From Komarekiella delphini-convector SJRDD-AB1 (GTDB taxonomy: Bacteria > Cyanobacteriota > Cyanobacteriia > Cyanobacteriales > Nostocaceae), in assembly GCF_014831675.1 (NCBI RefSeq), contig NZ_VJXY01000024.1, positions 60,021 to 124,020 on the forward strand: a DNA stretch of 64,000 bases, written 5' to 3'. Made by a program: the position numbers and the translations under genes. Of this stretch, positions 44,437 to 54,100 are shown in pieces; position 1 is the stretch's first letter, and every line of letters starts with the position of its first letter. The notes beneath the pieces were generated by a model, which worked only from the letters and a program-made list of their open reading frames with translations, was not told where the DNA came from and did no database searches.

Positions 44437-45288
44437 ATGGCTCTTGTAAAAATCGCAGACTTCGATCCCAACTATCATGAAAATTTTAATGAAAATGATA
44501 TTAAGGGAATGGATATCTATACAGATAGCGATGAGAAGATTGGTACAGTTAGTGATGTTTTAGTAGATGAAGAAGGTCTTTTCCGATATTTTGTAGTTGA
44601 TCTGGGCTTATGGATTTTTGGAAAAAAAGTATTATTACCAGTTGGACGTTCTCGGCTTGACCAGAATTCTAGCCGTATTTACGCTGTGGGAATGACTAAA
44701 GAGCAAGCGGAAAATTTACCTGAGTTTAATGAGCGTCAAGAGGTTGATCGTGACTATGAAGAACGGGTAAGGCAAGTCTATCGCCCAACATTTCTAGATG
44801 CAACATCTTCGACTGCTAGCACTTACAATCCCGATACCTATAACTACCAACAAGAGCCTTCTTTGTACGATCTCAATGACCAGGATCATCAAACATTCAA
44901 ACTATATCAAGAACGGCTGATTGCAAGTAAAACTCGCACTAAGACAGGAGAAGTAGCGATTGGTAAACGTGTTGAAACTGAAACTGCACGGGTTTCAGTA
45001 CCAATCGAAAAAGAACGAGTTGTGATTGAACGAGTGACTCCTGTAGATGCTGGAAAAGCGGTTGCGCCTGGTAGTGTTAACTTCGGCGAAGGTGAGGTAG
45101 CACGCATAGAAGTTTATGAAGAGACGGCTGACATTCACAAAGAAGCATTTGTGCATGAAGAAGTCAGAATTAAGAAAGTGGTCGAGCAAGAAATGGTTGA
45201 AGCGCAAGAAACGCTTCGTCGAGAAGAGTTAGATGTTGAGACTGATGGGCTTCCCGTTGTGGAAGGCTCAGATTCAAATTTAATTTAA
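44437..45288 (+). CDS. PRC-barrel and DUF2382 protein
   Basis: 283 residues. The N-terminal PRC-barrel (IKGMDIYTDSDEKIGTVSDV; FRYFVVDLGLWIFGKKVLLP) is followed by a Tyr/Asp/Ser-rich linker at about 115-155 and a C-terminal DUF2382 domain (YQERLIASKTRTKTGEVAIG; VSVPIEKERVVIERVTP; EAFVHEEVRIKKVVEQEMVE). It is soluble and acidic. This architecture is common in Nostoc and Deinococcus relatives and is linked to stress conditions, matching its neighbour CsbD. The molecular role is unknown. A terminator follows. Confidence 0.9.
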   Translation: MALVKIADFDPNYHENFNENDIKGMDIYTDSDEKIGTVSDVLVDEEGLFRYFVVDLGLWIFGKKVLLPVGRSRLDQNSSRIYAVGMTKEQAENLPEFNERQEVDRDYEERVRQVYRPTFLDATSSTASTYNPDTYNYQQEPSLYDLNDQDHQTFKLYQERLIASKTRTKTGEVAIGKRVETETARVSVPIEKERVVIERVTPVDAGKAVAPGSVNFGEGEVARIEVYEETADIHKEAFVHEEVRIKKVVEQEMVEAQETLRREELDVETDGLPVVEGSDSNLI

Positions 45289-45344
45289 TTATGTTTGAGC
45301 AAAATTCAAAGGCGAGCAGTTTAAAATCTGCTTCCACTTAAAAA

Positions 45345-45386
45345 TAATACAGGCGAGTCGCATCTGAGGCTCTGCCTGTATTTTTG
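45345..45386 (+). terminator. Terminator after the PRC-barrel gene
   Basis: AATACAGGC (45346-45354) pairs with GCCTGTATT (45374-45382) and a TTTTTG tract follows. The stem may extend through GAG/CTC with one bulge. Confidence 0.7.
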
Positions 45387-45410
45387 ATTGTCCAGTTTCA
45401 ATTTGGTATC

Positions 45411-45721
45411 AGAGGTCGTTTGAAAAGTAGTTACCTGTGATTTTAGGCACTTGTTGATCCCCTCTAACCCACGCCAGTCGCTCATGGGGAGCCACCCCCT
45501 TGCGGAGGTTCCCGACGCTCAATGACTCGCTAACGCTGCGCTATCCGTTGTGGGGAGTGGCGTGGAAACCCCCTTGGCGCTAGCCTCTCCCTTTGGGAGA
45601 AGACCTCGCTGGCTCCCCTTTTTAAGGGAAGAAACCGGAATTAAAGTCCCCCTTGGAAAGGGGGATTTAGGGGGATCTAGAACGTTTTGCTACCAACAAG
45701 AGGACTTTTCAAACATCCTCT
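45411..45721. mobile_element. MITE-like element with AGAGG...TTTGAAAAGT ends
   Basis: AGAGGTCGTTTGAAAAGT (45411-45428) and ACTTTTCAAACATCCTCT (45704-45721) are inverted copies, 16 of 18 matching. The 310-base core begins GATCCCCTCTAACCCACGCC and ends AAGGGGGATTTAGGGGGATC, again the C-rich/G-rich core type. Open frames inside it are low complexity and not gene-like. Confidence 0.72.
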
Positions 45722-45900
45722 CAGCTCGACTTTATCCAAAATGAATAACTCGGCTTTTCTTATCCGGCAAAAATTCTGGTTTTTTGGCAAATACTTTTCC
45801 TATATTCTTGATTCACGATCAAGTCGAAAAACTAAAACTACACTCCCGCGATGCTTTCAGCGTCGGGTTTTGGGTTTCGTAAAAATGGATAAAGTCGAGA

Positions 45901-46947
45901 TCAGGCGCGATCGCTATATACTGCACCAAAACTATGATCAGCTTGAATCTCAATAACTAAATCCACCGCTGTGGGATCTGCTAGCAACGGTTTGATAAAT
46001 AATTCTGGGTGAAGCGATCGCCAAAAATAATTGACAAATTGCTCTATCTCTGCATTAGACATCCCTGATTTACCAGCAGCAATCATCTGTTGTTCCGCCT
46101 GTTTACGCCACTCCAAGGAACAGCGGTAATCGGTTGGATAGAGCAAAATTAAGCTGTCTAATCGCGCCCACAGTGGAAGATAATCGTGGAGGCGGTGATT
46201 TATATCACGGGCAAATGTTTTATCTTCATCTGTGATAATTGGTGGCGGTGCAGTATCAAATAAATCTGCGTTAATTGGTTGCACACCCACAAACCAACCT
46301 TCAAACAATACAATATCCACACCTGTGATTATTTCTGGAGTAGTGCGATCGCCAGCACCTCCATAGGCAGATTTATCAAAACGGGGAACTATAACCGGAC
46401 TTTGCCGCTGGCGAATCTGATCTATTAAATTTAAGCCTAATTCTATATCATGGGTTCCTGGTGGCCCTCGCCAAATCAAGCGAGGATCTTGCTGTATTAA
46501 GGCTAGGCGATCGCTATAAGTTTTGTACAAGTCATCCAAAGATAAACCCAGAGTCCGGTATCCCAACTGCTGAAGAATCAAGTTGAGAACCTTAGACATT
46601 GTGGTTTTACCTGTGCCTTGTGCTCCCAAAATCCCTTGAATTAGAGGTCGTTCCAACTGTTGGCAGTGCGATGCTAGTTTGATTCCTAAAGGTAGCCACA
46701 AGTCCCACAACACCTGTAACATTTCCTGGGGTTGCACCTGAAGATTAGTCTGGCAGAATTCACTAAAAGCTGGCAAAACGGATTTTAGTAAATGCGATCG
46801 CACTTGGATAACTTCATCCACATTTTCTGGTGTGATCCCAAAAGCTGTTGCCCTTAACTTATCTGTCAGCGCGGCTTCTCGTGCTTCCTGCTGCCAAGTT
46901 TCTTCTACCTCTGTTCCAGTCAAAATCTCTTCAAACCACGACTTCAT
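45901..46947 (-). CDS. glyK: D-glycerate 3-kinase
   Basis: 348 residues. The P-loop GILGAQGTGKTTMSKVLNLI is near 107-126, followed by LGLSLDDLYKTYSDRLAL, LIWRGPPGTHDIELGLNLID, VIVPRFDKSAYGGAGDRTTP and VLFEGWFVGVQP. This motif set is typical of the plant/cyanobacterial GLYK family, which phosphorylates D-glycerate to 3-phosphoglycerate in the last step of photorespiration. It has about 100 extra N-terminal residues compared with the kinase core, as in cyanobacterial homologues. It is followed on the same strand by no other gene; ycf20 lies 45 bases upstream. Confidence 0.9.
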   Translation of the reverse strand: MKSWFEEILTGTEVEETWQQEAREAALTDKLRATAFGITPENVDEVIQVRSHLLKSVLPAFSEFCQTNLQVQPQEMLQVLWDLWLPLGIKLASHCQQLERPLIQGILGAQGTGKTTMSKVLNLILQQLGYRTLGLSLDDLYKTYSDRLALIQQDPRLIWRGPPGTHDIELGLNLIDQIRQRQSPVIVPRFDKSAYGGAGDRTTPEIITGVDIVLFEGWFVGVQPINADLFDTAPPPIITDEDKTFARDINHRLHDYLPLWARLDSLILLYPTDYRCSLEWRKQAEQQMIAAGKSGMSNAEIEQFVNYFWRSLHPELFIKPLLADPTAVDLVIEIQADHSFGAVYSDRA

Positions 46948-46991
46948 AGTCTCCCCCTGCCTCCCCTACCTCCCCTGCTCCCCTCTTCTTC

Positions 46992-47324
46992 TCACGATCC
47001 CAGCTTAAAGGCTTCAAGAAATAGGCTGTAGATGAAACCAACTTTTAGGAAATTGAGTGAGTCTACCCAAAGCGATCGTCTAGACAAAAAGCTCTGACTA
47101 TAAAATATCCTGCTAGTAAATTCTGTCAACACCACTAAAAACGCAGCTACCACAATGTCTAAGAAACCCCTTTGACCAGCTGTAGTAGAAACTGCGTTTC
47201 CTACAAAAAAACCGAACAAAAAACTAATTATCAACAGCGATAGTCGCCGCCAAGGATTCAAAAACCATTGCCCCAAACGGCTAGCAATGGCATCAAAAAG
47301 GTTGTTGAGACGAGTATTTTGCAT
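46992..47324 (-). CDS. ycf20: Ycf20-like (DUF565) membrane protein
   Basis: 110 residues from ATG 47324; the longer in-frame reading to 47534 runs through a repeat and is unlikely. The core RLSLLIISFLFGFFVGNAVS, AGQRGFLDIVVAAFLVVLTE and LNFLKVGFIYSLFLEAFKLG with three hydrophobic segments matches the Ycf20/DUF565 family of plastids and cyanobacteria, linked to thermal dissipation in algae. It probably shares a transcript with the glycerate kinase 44 bases downstream. Confidence 0.88.
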   Translation of the reverse strand: MQNTRLNNLFDAIASRLGQWFLNPWRRLSLLIISFLFGFFVGNAVSTTAGQRGFLDIVVAAFLVVLTEFTSRIFYSQSFLSRRSLWVDSLNFLKVGFIYSLFLEAFKLGS

Positions 47325-48132
47325 CAGTGAGACTTCTAGGCAAAAGTCAAGATATCGTAAAAGGGGCTGGGGACTGGGGAACTCGGGGCCCCCTCTGAGG
47401 ATAAGGGGCAATGGGGACTGGGAACTTAGGTAATCAGCGGAAAAATCATAGAACTTGCTGTAACCCCAGATATATTTTGAAACAATTTCCCAGTACTCTT
47501 TGAGTGGAGTGGTTCGCCATGAGCCACCAATCAAATTAATATGGTGGGGAACTCCGACGCTTGTTCATTGCTATCGCTATCGCCGCGACTAGTGAAATAT
47601 TCTTATATTGAGGATATTGCTTTCAGCATAAGCTTCTTTGTTAGTATGTGAATATGTACTGGTTTTCCAGTGTCCAAAAAACTTGACCCATCTTATTATT
47701 TTCAGGGGAGTATAGATCCCCGAAAGGTAGTTGCCCGTCTTGTAGTATCTCACAGCTTAGGAGAGTTATCTATAAGGTTTGGCAGAGGACGCCTTGTTAT
47801 GATGGGCTACGCCTCACCGTAGGCGATCGCTAGCGGTCTAACCGAAATTCTGATTCTACAAGAGAATTCGCTTAATCTGTATCAAATTTTATTTTTTTAT
47901 TCTAAGTCTACGGTTAATACCTAAATAAATAAATGTCTACATCCCTTTTGGGACAAGCATCAAGATAATTATTTCCACCAAAGTTTTCTAGTAAAAATGA
48001 TATTTATGATACATTTGATAGCTAAATTTCAAGAGAATCTATAATAGGCTACTTTCTTTGATTGCCTTTTGTGATAATAGGCTACTATTTGGTCAAGCCT
48101 AAACAAAATACTTATTTTTAAAGACTATCAAT
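47325..48132. other. Intergenic gap with GGGGACT repeat block (47361-47424)
   Basis: About 800 AT-rich bases. The block GGGGCTGGGGACTGGGGAAC, then TCGGGGCCCCCTCTGAGGATAAGGGGCAATGGGGACTGGG in shorter pieces, is nearly identical to one inside the glycosyltransferase gene at 49546-49602. It should hold the promoters of ycf20 and of the lipoprotein gene. No further gene was recognised. Confidence 0.55.
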
Positions 48133-48762
48133 ATGAGATTTTCAGTATACCGTAACGTTGGTGTTGCAGCTTTTTGCTTGGGATTGCTTGGGCTAGTGGT
48201 GGGATGCTTTGAGATGAGCGTATCTTTTGAGGCGGAACCCAATATATCTACACAAAGGTCAACAGAGACTTCACAGTTAGAGAGAACTCCCTCTGTACCT
48301 GTTTCACCTGATAAAGCGCTCTCCGCCAGCCTAACTACTTCAGCTACGATCCCAACCAAGCAAGTAGAATATAGCACTAGAGAAAATACTCATCCTGTCT
48401 TGACCCGTAATCAATCAGCTGGCAAAGCTAAGGGATTAGGGACTTTGCGGATGAGTAATCTTACCAATCAACCTGTGCGGCTGGCTTTACTGGCAAGGCA
48501 GTCAGGAGTCAAAAGCGCAGCTTCTAAACAGGCTAACTATGATGTTCCGGCACATTGGGATTTTGCTCCCAAAGAAGGTGGTGAAAAGGGGCTGATTCTA
48601 TCTTTGCCTCAAGGTAACTTAAAGCTGGAAAAGGGAGATATTTTAGTTGCCTTTGCCCAAGATGGTTCCCGTCGCTACTGGGGGCCTTATGTTGTGGGAG
48701 AAACTCCTTCACCTAAGTGGAACACCCAAAACAAGGAATGGCAACTAGTTCTGAGTCCATAG
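48133..48762 (+). CDS. Hypothetical lipoprotein
   Basis: 209 residues. The N-terminal signal sequence VGVAAFCLGLLGLVVGC ends in a lipobox at about Cys 25, and a Ser/Thr/Pro-rich linker (about 40-100) follows. The folded C-terminal domain (LGTLRMSNLTNQPVRLALLA; YDVPAHWDFAPKEGGEKGLI; LSLPQGNLKLEKGDILVAFA; QDGSRRYWGPYVVGETPSPK) looks like a beta-sandwich. The family is not recognised, but the domain resembles cyanobacterial conserved proteins. It is monocistronic. Confidence 0.75.
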   Translation: MRFSVYRNVGVAAFCLGLLGLVVGCFEMSVSFEAEPNISTQRSTETSQLERTPSVPVSPDKALSASLTTSATIPTKQVEYSTRENTHPVLTRNQSAGKAKGLGTLRMSNLTNQPVRLALLARQSGVKSAASKQANYDVPAHWDFAPKEGGEKGLILSLPQGNLKLEKGDILVAFAQDGSRRYWGPYVVGETPSPKWNTQNKEWQLVLSP

Positions 48763-48967
48763 TTTGTAGTTCATAGTCAAAAATCAATGAAAAACTCAAA
48801 AATAAGGAAGAACAAAACATCAATAACCAACGACTATTAAATCAGTGAACAGTTACTAAAGTTTCAGGCAGGAATTTGGCCCCTACTTGAATGAGCCATT
48901 TATATTAGTGGGGGACTTAGCAAAATGATATCTGATAACTGGTAACTGATTGTTGACTATTGATTGA

Positions 48968-50950
48968 TTGAGGCTGAAATTGAGTGTTAAAAGCGCTGTT
49001 GAGCAGTGGTTCAACAATCTAGAAAAGCGTCCAGCCCTCGCTGTGACTGTGTCGGTTTTGTGGTTGAGTTTAATTGGTTGGGTAGCTTTTGGGTGGAATT
49101 TAGGCAGCATTGGCTTGATTGATGAAACAGAGCCACTGTTTGCTGAAGCTTCGCGTCAAATGTTTGTTACAGGTGATTGGGTTACGCCATTTTTCAATGG
49201 CGAGACTCGTTTTGATAAACCTGTTTTAATTTATTGGTGTCAAGCGATCGCTTATGCAATTATTGGGGTGAATGAGTGGGCAGTACGTCTTCCCTCTGCG
49301 ATCGCCGCGATGGGCGTAATTAGTTTGGCTTTTTACACCATCCAGTGGTGTCTAGCAAAACAAGACCAATTAGAGAAAGTTTCACGTCCTGCGCGCCGCT
49401 ATTTAACAGCGTTTATGGCAGCAGCTATCATCGCACTCAATCCCGAAATGATTATTTGGGGGAGAACTGGAGTTTCAGATATGCTGCTTACCGGATGCAT
49501 GGCATCAGCTTTGTTATGCTTCTTTCTGGGGTACGCAGGGAAAGGGGGGACTGGGGAACTCGGGGCCCCCTCTGGGGATAAGGGGCAATGGGGACTGGGG
49601 ACTGGGAAACTGGGAACTGGGGGACTAGGGATCAGGAAGGAATTTTCTCAATCTCGCAGCGAAATCACCTCTTTAATACCTAATAAGTGGTATTTAGCTT
49701 GTTATGTATTAATTGCAGCAGCAATTTTAGCTAAAGGCCCGGTGGGAATTGTCTTACCAGGGTTAATTATTGTGGCGTTTTTGCTCTATTTAGGAAAGCT
49801 GCGGGAGGTGTTGCGAGAAATGCGCCTCCTCGTAGGTATCTTGATTATTTTTGGTTTATCAGCGCCCTGGTATGCGTTAGTGACTTGGCGCAATGGCTGG
49901 GGTTATATTAACTCCTTTTTTGGTTATCATAATCTGGAACGCTTTACGGGTGTTGTCAATCACCATTCTGCTCCCTGGTATTTTTACTTTTTAGTGGTGC
50001 TGTTAGGATTTGCGCCATATTCAGTGTATTTGCCGATCGCAATAGTTAGGCTAAAGTTTTGGCAGCGATCGCACTGGCGTCTCCAGGAACGCTCTGAGCA
50101 ATTGGGTTTATTTGCGTGGTTCTGGTTTGCTGGGATCTTTGGCTTTTTTAGCATTGCTGTCACCAAACTCCCTAGTTACGTGTTGCCTTTAATGCCAGCC
50201 GCCGCTATCCTTGTGGCGCTGTTGTGGAGCGAATTTTTCCTAGATCCGAAGACCAAGCAAATTCTGCTTTCTCCCTCTTCCACTCCTCCCTTCCCCTACT
50301 CCTCCTTTCTCCGAGTAAGCGGTTGGGTAAATGTTGCATTTCTCTCATTTTTGGCAGTAGGAATGTTTAATTTAAGCCAATTATTAGGTAGAGATCCGGC
50401 TATACCCAACTTCCGTATACTAATTCAAAAGTCGGGTTTACCAGTAACAGGGGGTGTAATTTGGCTTGTTTGTGCTGTCTTGGTTGCAGTTTTGTTACTA
50501 AATCGCCGTTGGAATTATATTATCAATATTAATTTGCTGGGGTTTGTGGCGTTTTTGATCGTTGTCTTGACGCCTGCGATGTTTTTTATTGATCGGGAGC
50601 GTCAATTACCTTTGAGGGAATTATCTGTGATGGCACTGCAAGCCAAACAACCAGATGAAGAATTAGTGATGATGGGCTTTAAAAAACCTAGTGTGGCATT
50701 CTACAGCCAAACCCAAGTAAATTATTTAAGATTTCCCCAAGAAGTTGTCCAGCATATTCAAAACGAGGCAGCTAAAACACCACAGCCACCTTCGTTACTG
50801 CTTCTGGCTGAACAGAAAAAGTTTCTCAAAATGGACTTACAGCCAGATGATTACAAGAATTTAGCCACCAAGGGTGCTTACAACTTGATTCGAGTTCCTT
50901 TTAAGAAAAGGAAAAGTGAAAAAATGGATATATCATTTGATGTTCATTAA
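48968..50950 (+). CDS. Glycosyltransferase family 39-like membrane protein (ArnT/PMT type)
   Basis: 660 residues, from a TTG start because no ATG occurs before the conserved region. The catalytic loop region GLIDETEPLFAEASRQMFVT, then GDWVTPFFNGETRFDKPVLI, contains the acidic residues typical of polyprenyl-phosphate-sugar-dependent glycosyltransferases. About ten membrane segments follow (LACYVLIAAAILAKGPVGIV; GYINSFFGYHNLERFTGVVN). Residues about 193-224 (GELGAPSGDKGQWGLGTGKL) are encoded by a GGGGACT repeat block inserted in frame between membrane segments. The gene is probably still functional. The substrate is unknown. Confidence 0.87.
   Translation: MRLKLSVKSAVEQWFNNLEKRPALAVTVSVLWLSLIGWVAFGWNLGSIGLIDETEPLFAEASRQMFVTGDWVTPFFNGETRFDKPVLIYWCQAIAYAIIGVNEWAVRLPSAIAAMGVISLAFYTIQWCLAKQDQLEKVSRPARRYLTAFMAAAIIALNPEMIIWGRTGVSDMLLTGCMASALLCFFLGYAGKGGTGELGAPSGDKGQWGLGTGKLGTGGLGIRKEFSQSRSEITSLIPNKWYLACYVLIAAAILAKGPVGIVLPGLIIVAFLLYLGKLREVLREMRLLVGILIIFGLSAPWYALVTWRNGWGYINSFFGYHNLERFTGVVNHHSAPWYFYFLVVLLGFAPYSVYLPIAIVRLKFWQRSHWRLQERSEQLGLFAWFWFAGIFGFFSIAVTKLPSYVLPLMPAAAILVALLWSEFFLDPKTKQILLSPSSTPPFPYSSFLRVSGWVNVAFLSFLAVGMFNLSQLLGRDPAIPNFRILIQKSGLPVTGGVIWLVCAVLVAVLLLNRRWNYIININLLGFVAFLIVVLTPAMFFIDRERQLPLRELSVMALQAKQPDEELVMMGFKKPSVAFYSQTQVNYLRFPQEVVQHIQNEAAKTPQPPSLLLLAEQKKFLKMDLQPDDYKNLATKGAYNLIRVPFKKRKSEKMDISFDVH
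49546..49640. repeat. GGGGACT heptamer block inside the glycosyltransferase gene
   Basis: GGGGGACTGGGGAACTCGGG continues through GGCCCCCTCTGGGGATAAGG to GGCAATGGGGACTGGGG. It is nearly identical, in the same direction, to 47361-47424 upstream of ycf20. It keeps the reading frame. Confidence 0.8.
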
Positions 50951-51115
50951 ATTGTCTTTTGGGATTTGTCCTCTCTTACAAAGTTCTGTTCGCCCTACAG
51001 CCCTTTGGGCATCCTACGGCAGGCGTTGGCGGAGCTATCGCCAAAAGCCGGCGCTCAGACTTTGCGCTTTGTCCTTTGTGAAAAACTAATGACCAATGAC
51101 CAATGACTAATGACA

Positions 51116-54100
51116 TCATTCGCATTTGTTATGTTGACCGTTGGCTGCTAAAGCATGATTAATCTGGTTTAATAAGTCTTCCATTGATATGGAACGCGGT
51201 AGGATTTGAGTTGCGATCGCGCCCACAACAGTTTCTAGAGATTCCAATCCATTCTTCCTCTGCTTTTCCCCTTGCTCATGAGCCTGAGACTGAGAAATTA
51301 CCTCTGCGCGATTTAATCGCTGGTTGAGTATCAAAATTGGTGGTAACTTTAAAGGTAAATCTTTCAAAGCTCTCAGAGCTTTTAGCATCTCTTTATTAAT
51401 GACAGATTCTCCTAAGCAAATTAGTAGTAAATCAACGCTTTGGTGACGAATTTGTTGTAGCACTTCTGCCCAACAGCGAGCCATCGTTGCTTTAAACCCT
51501 GCTGTTTGTAGGTACTGAATTAAGGCTTGGAACCATTCAGATCCCCGTTCAGCAGTTTCACTACTGATTGAACAATTTTTTTCTGTTCGATAACCTTTTA
51601 CCTGCTTGCGTCTTCCCTGGGGTAGATCACGCAGCGTTGTTAAATCCACTACTAATATATTGGGAGGACAGCAGATACCAGAGGCAATTTGCAGTACTGA
51701 CAATAAAGCATCTGTTTTGCCGCTGCGATTGTTGTTGCCAATTGGTGTTAAACAGGGAAACACAGACAATCCCGGTATCTGAGAGGCAGCCAAAGTGGTT
51801 GCGACATCAAAAGTAACCAATGGTAGAGCCGCCAAGCGTGTGTATCCTGTCAGTTTTTGCAGGTAAGTTTGGGCAACGGAACCTTCTACATCTAGCAAAA
51901 CTACATCGAACTGCCAAACTCGCGCTAAGAGTTCTGCCTGATCTAAGTCATCTACTTCAATTACTCGGTGTTCTCGAAGTGAGGGGTGGGGATTGACCGA
52001 TTCCAACTCAGGATTCACTAACCTGAGAATTCGTAGTGGAGTGTTAGCCGGAATGATTTTGCTACTATCTAACCCTAGCTGAGGAACTTCTGGTGTAGCA
52101 CATAATTTTTCTAGGATCGGTGCTAAGACTTGATGCTCGGCTGGCAAGCTTAAGAAACCATCGGCTCGGTTAGCAAATGCTTGCTCCTTTTCGGCTCCCG
52201 TCGCCGTGACAATTACGGAGATATGACGGGTTGCAGTATCAGATTTCAGTAGTGTTAGTACATCCCAACCTGACAACAAGGGTAGCAAGGGGTTCAAAAA
52301 TATCGCTATTGGTTGCAAGCGTCTAGCTTTTTCTACCGCCTCTGTTCCCGATCGCGCAATGACTACCCGATAACCTAAACCTTTGAGTTGTTCGGTCAAA
52401 TCCTCGATATATCGGGCTACTGCTTCGACTACCAAGACCAAACGTTGTGAAGATGTCGGGTGATGCTGTGAGGGCGCACTCACAAGCTGACGAGCTGTTG
52501 TAGTGATTCCTTTGGGCTGTATCTCCCCGTCTTCACTGGTTCCCACCTCTGGCTCAGAAAAGCTTGTTTTCGGAGGACTGGGCGGTAGAAGCAGTGTAAA
52601 TTGGCTGCCTTTACCTTCACGAGATAAGAAGCTGACATCTCCTCCGTGGAGACGAGCCAGGGCCCGGGTTAATACTAGCCCCAAACCTGTGCCTTCAAAC
52701 TGGCGGGTGAGAGGATTTTCTAATTGTTGGAATTTTTGGAATATTAAATGTTGTTGGTGTTCGGGAATGCCAATGCCTGTGTCCCAGATGGTAAAGGCAA
52801 TCCATCCTTCCCAACGGCTCACCCGCAGCCCAATTTCGCCAGATGTTTCAGTGAACTTAAAGGCATTGGAAAGCAAATGTACTAGCATCTGGCGCAAGCG
52901 CAACTCATCTGCCACGATCTGGTCTAAACCTAGTTCAATGGAGAGAGTAAATTGAGGAGTGGATGAGCTGGTTTCAGGTTGGGCGGCTGATGATTTGGTG
53001 GTTTGAGTGTGGATAGCTGTTGCTTCCGATAGGGCGCGATCGCACACAGCCCGAATTTTAACTGGGGTTAAGGTCAAATCCATCTGTCCCGTTTCCATGC
53101 GGGTCAAATCCAAGATATCATTGACCACACTCATCAAATGGCGTCCACTTTGATGAATCAGTCCCGCGTAACGGGCTTGACGCTCGTTGAGTTCTCCTAA
53201 TTGCTGATCTACGAGCAACCGTGATAACCCCAAAACGGCAGTCAACGGAGTCTTTAGTTCATGACTAATACAAGCTAAAAACTCATCCTTTAACCGATTT
53301 AGTTGGATTAAATCGGCATTTTTAGCAGCCAGTTCTTTGCAAAGCTGCTGCTGTTCAGTCACATCAGTAGCTAACACCAACCATAAATCAGTGCTGTGAG
53401 CGTAGAGGGGCGTAGCCCGTGTTGAGGAACCAGCCGTGTGGGCGGATCTCTCAATTTGAGAAGCTACTGCGTTGCCCAGAAAAACCTCTGACTCAGCATT
53501 CATGACTTTCAAATCAGGACTATCTAATGGGATTTTGGCAAACTGCCAGATTCGCTCCTGACCGTTTTGAACTTCGACAACACAGGTGCAAGTACCTACT
53601 TGACTATCCAAGAAGCACCGACTAAATGGAGTCTCCACAACTGCTTGCTGTTCTTGGTTGTGAGACTGTGAGATTGGTAAGCCTGGTTGGGGTATTGTTT
53701 CACTCTGAAATGACAAGGTATGTTCTTCTAGATGATGTATGCTTGGCGTCGGTTGTGCCTCATCATCAAGATCATTTCCTCTACCATTAGGATGAACCTT
53801 GGCTGCTTTTTGAGTAGCGTATTCTGTTTTTTGGGCTTTGGCGGGGGCCAGTATTGCCTCAACCTGTTGCTTGACTCCTTCTGGATCTTTTAAAACTCCT
53901 AATTGCTGCCACCAAGCTGGATTTTGCGCCACTACCTCGCCTGTACCCGTTTGCAACATCAAAGGCCAAGGCAGTCTTTCCAATAGCTGTACTAGCGACT
54001 TATGTTCATTTTGCACCCGTGCCCGCGAGTGAGTTGTCACAGCCGCATCATACTCTGGGGAAGTCTCTTGAGACGACCTTTGGGCAGTTGAGCCAAGGGT

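Noticed and set aside
47325-47534. N-terminal extension of ycf20
   Set aside because: Seventy codons run through the GGGGACT repeat block; the family begins at the ATG at 47324.
52503-52955. 150-codon plus-strand frame
   Set aside because: Shadow of the histidine kinase catalytic domain on the other strand.
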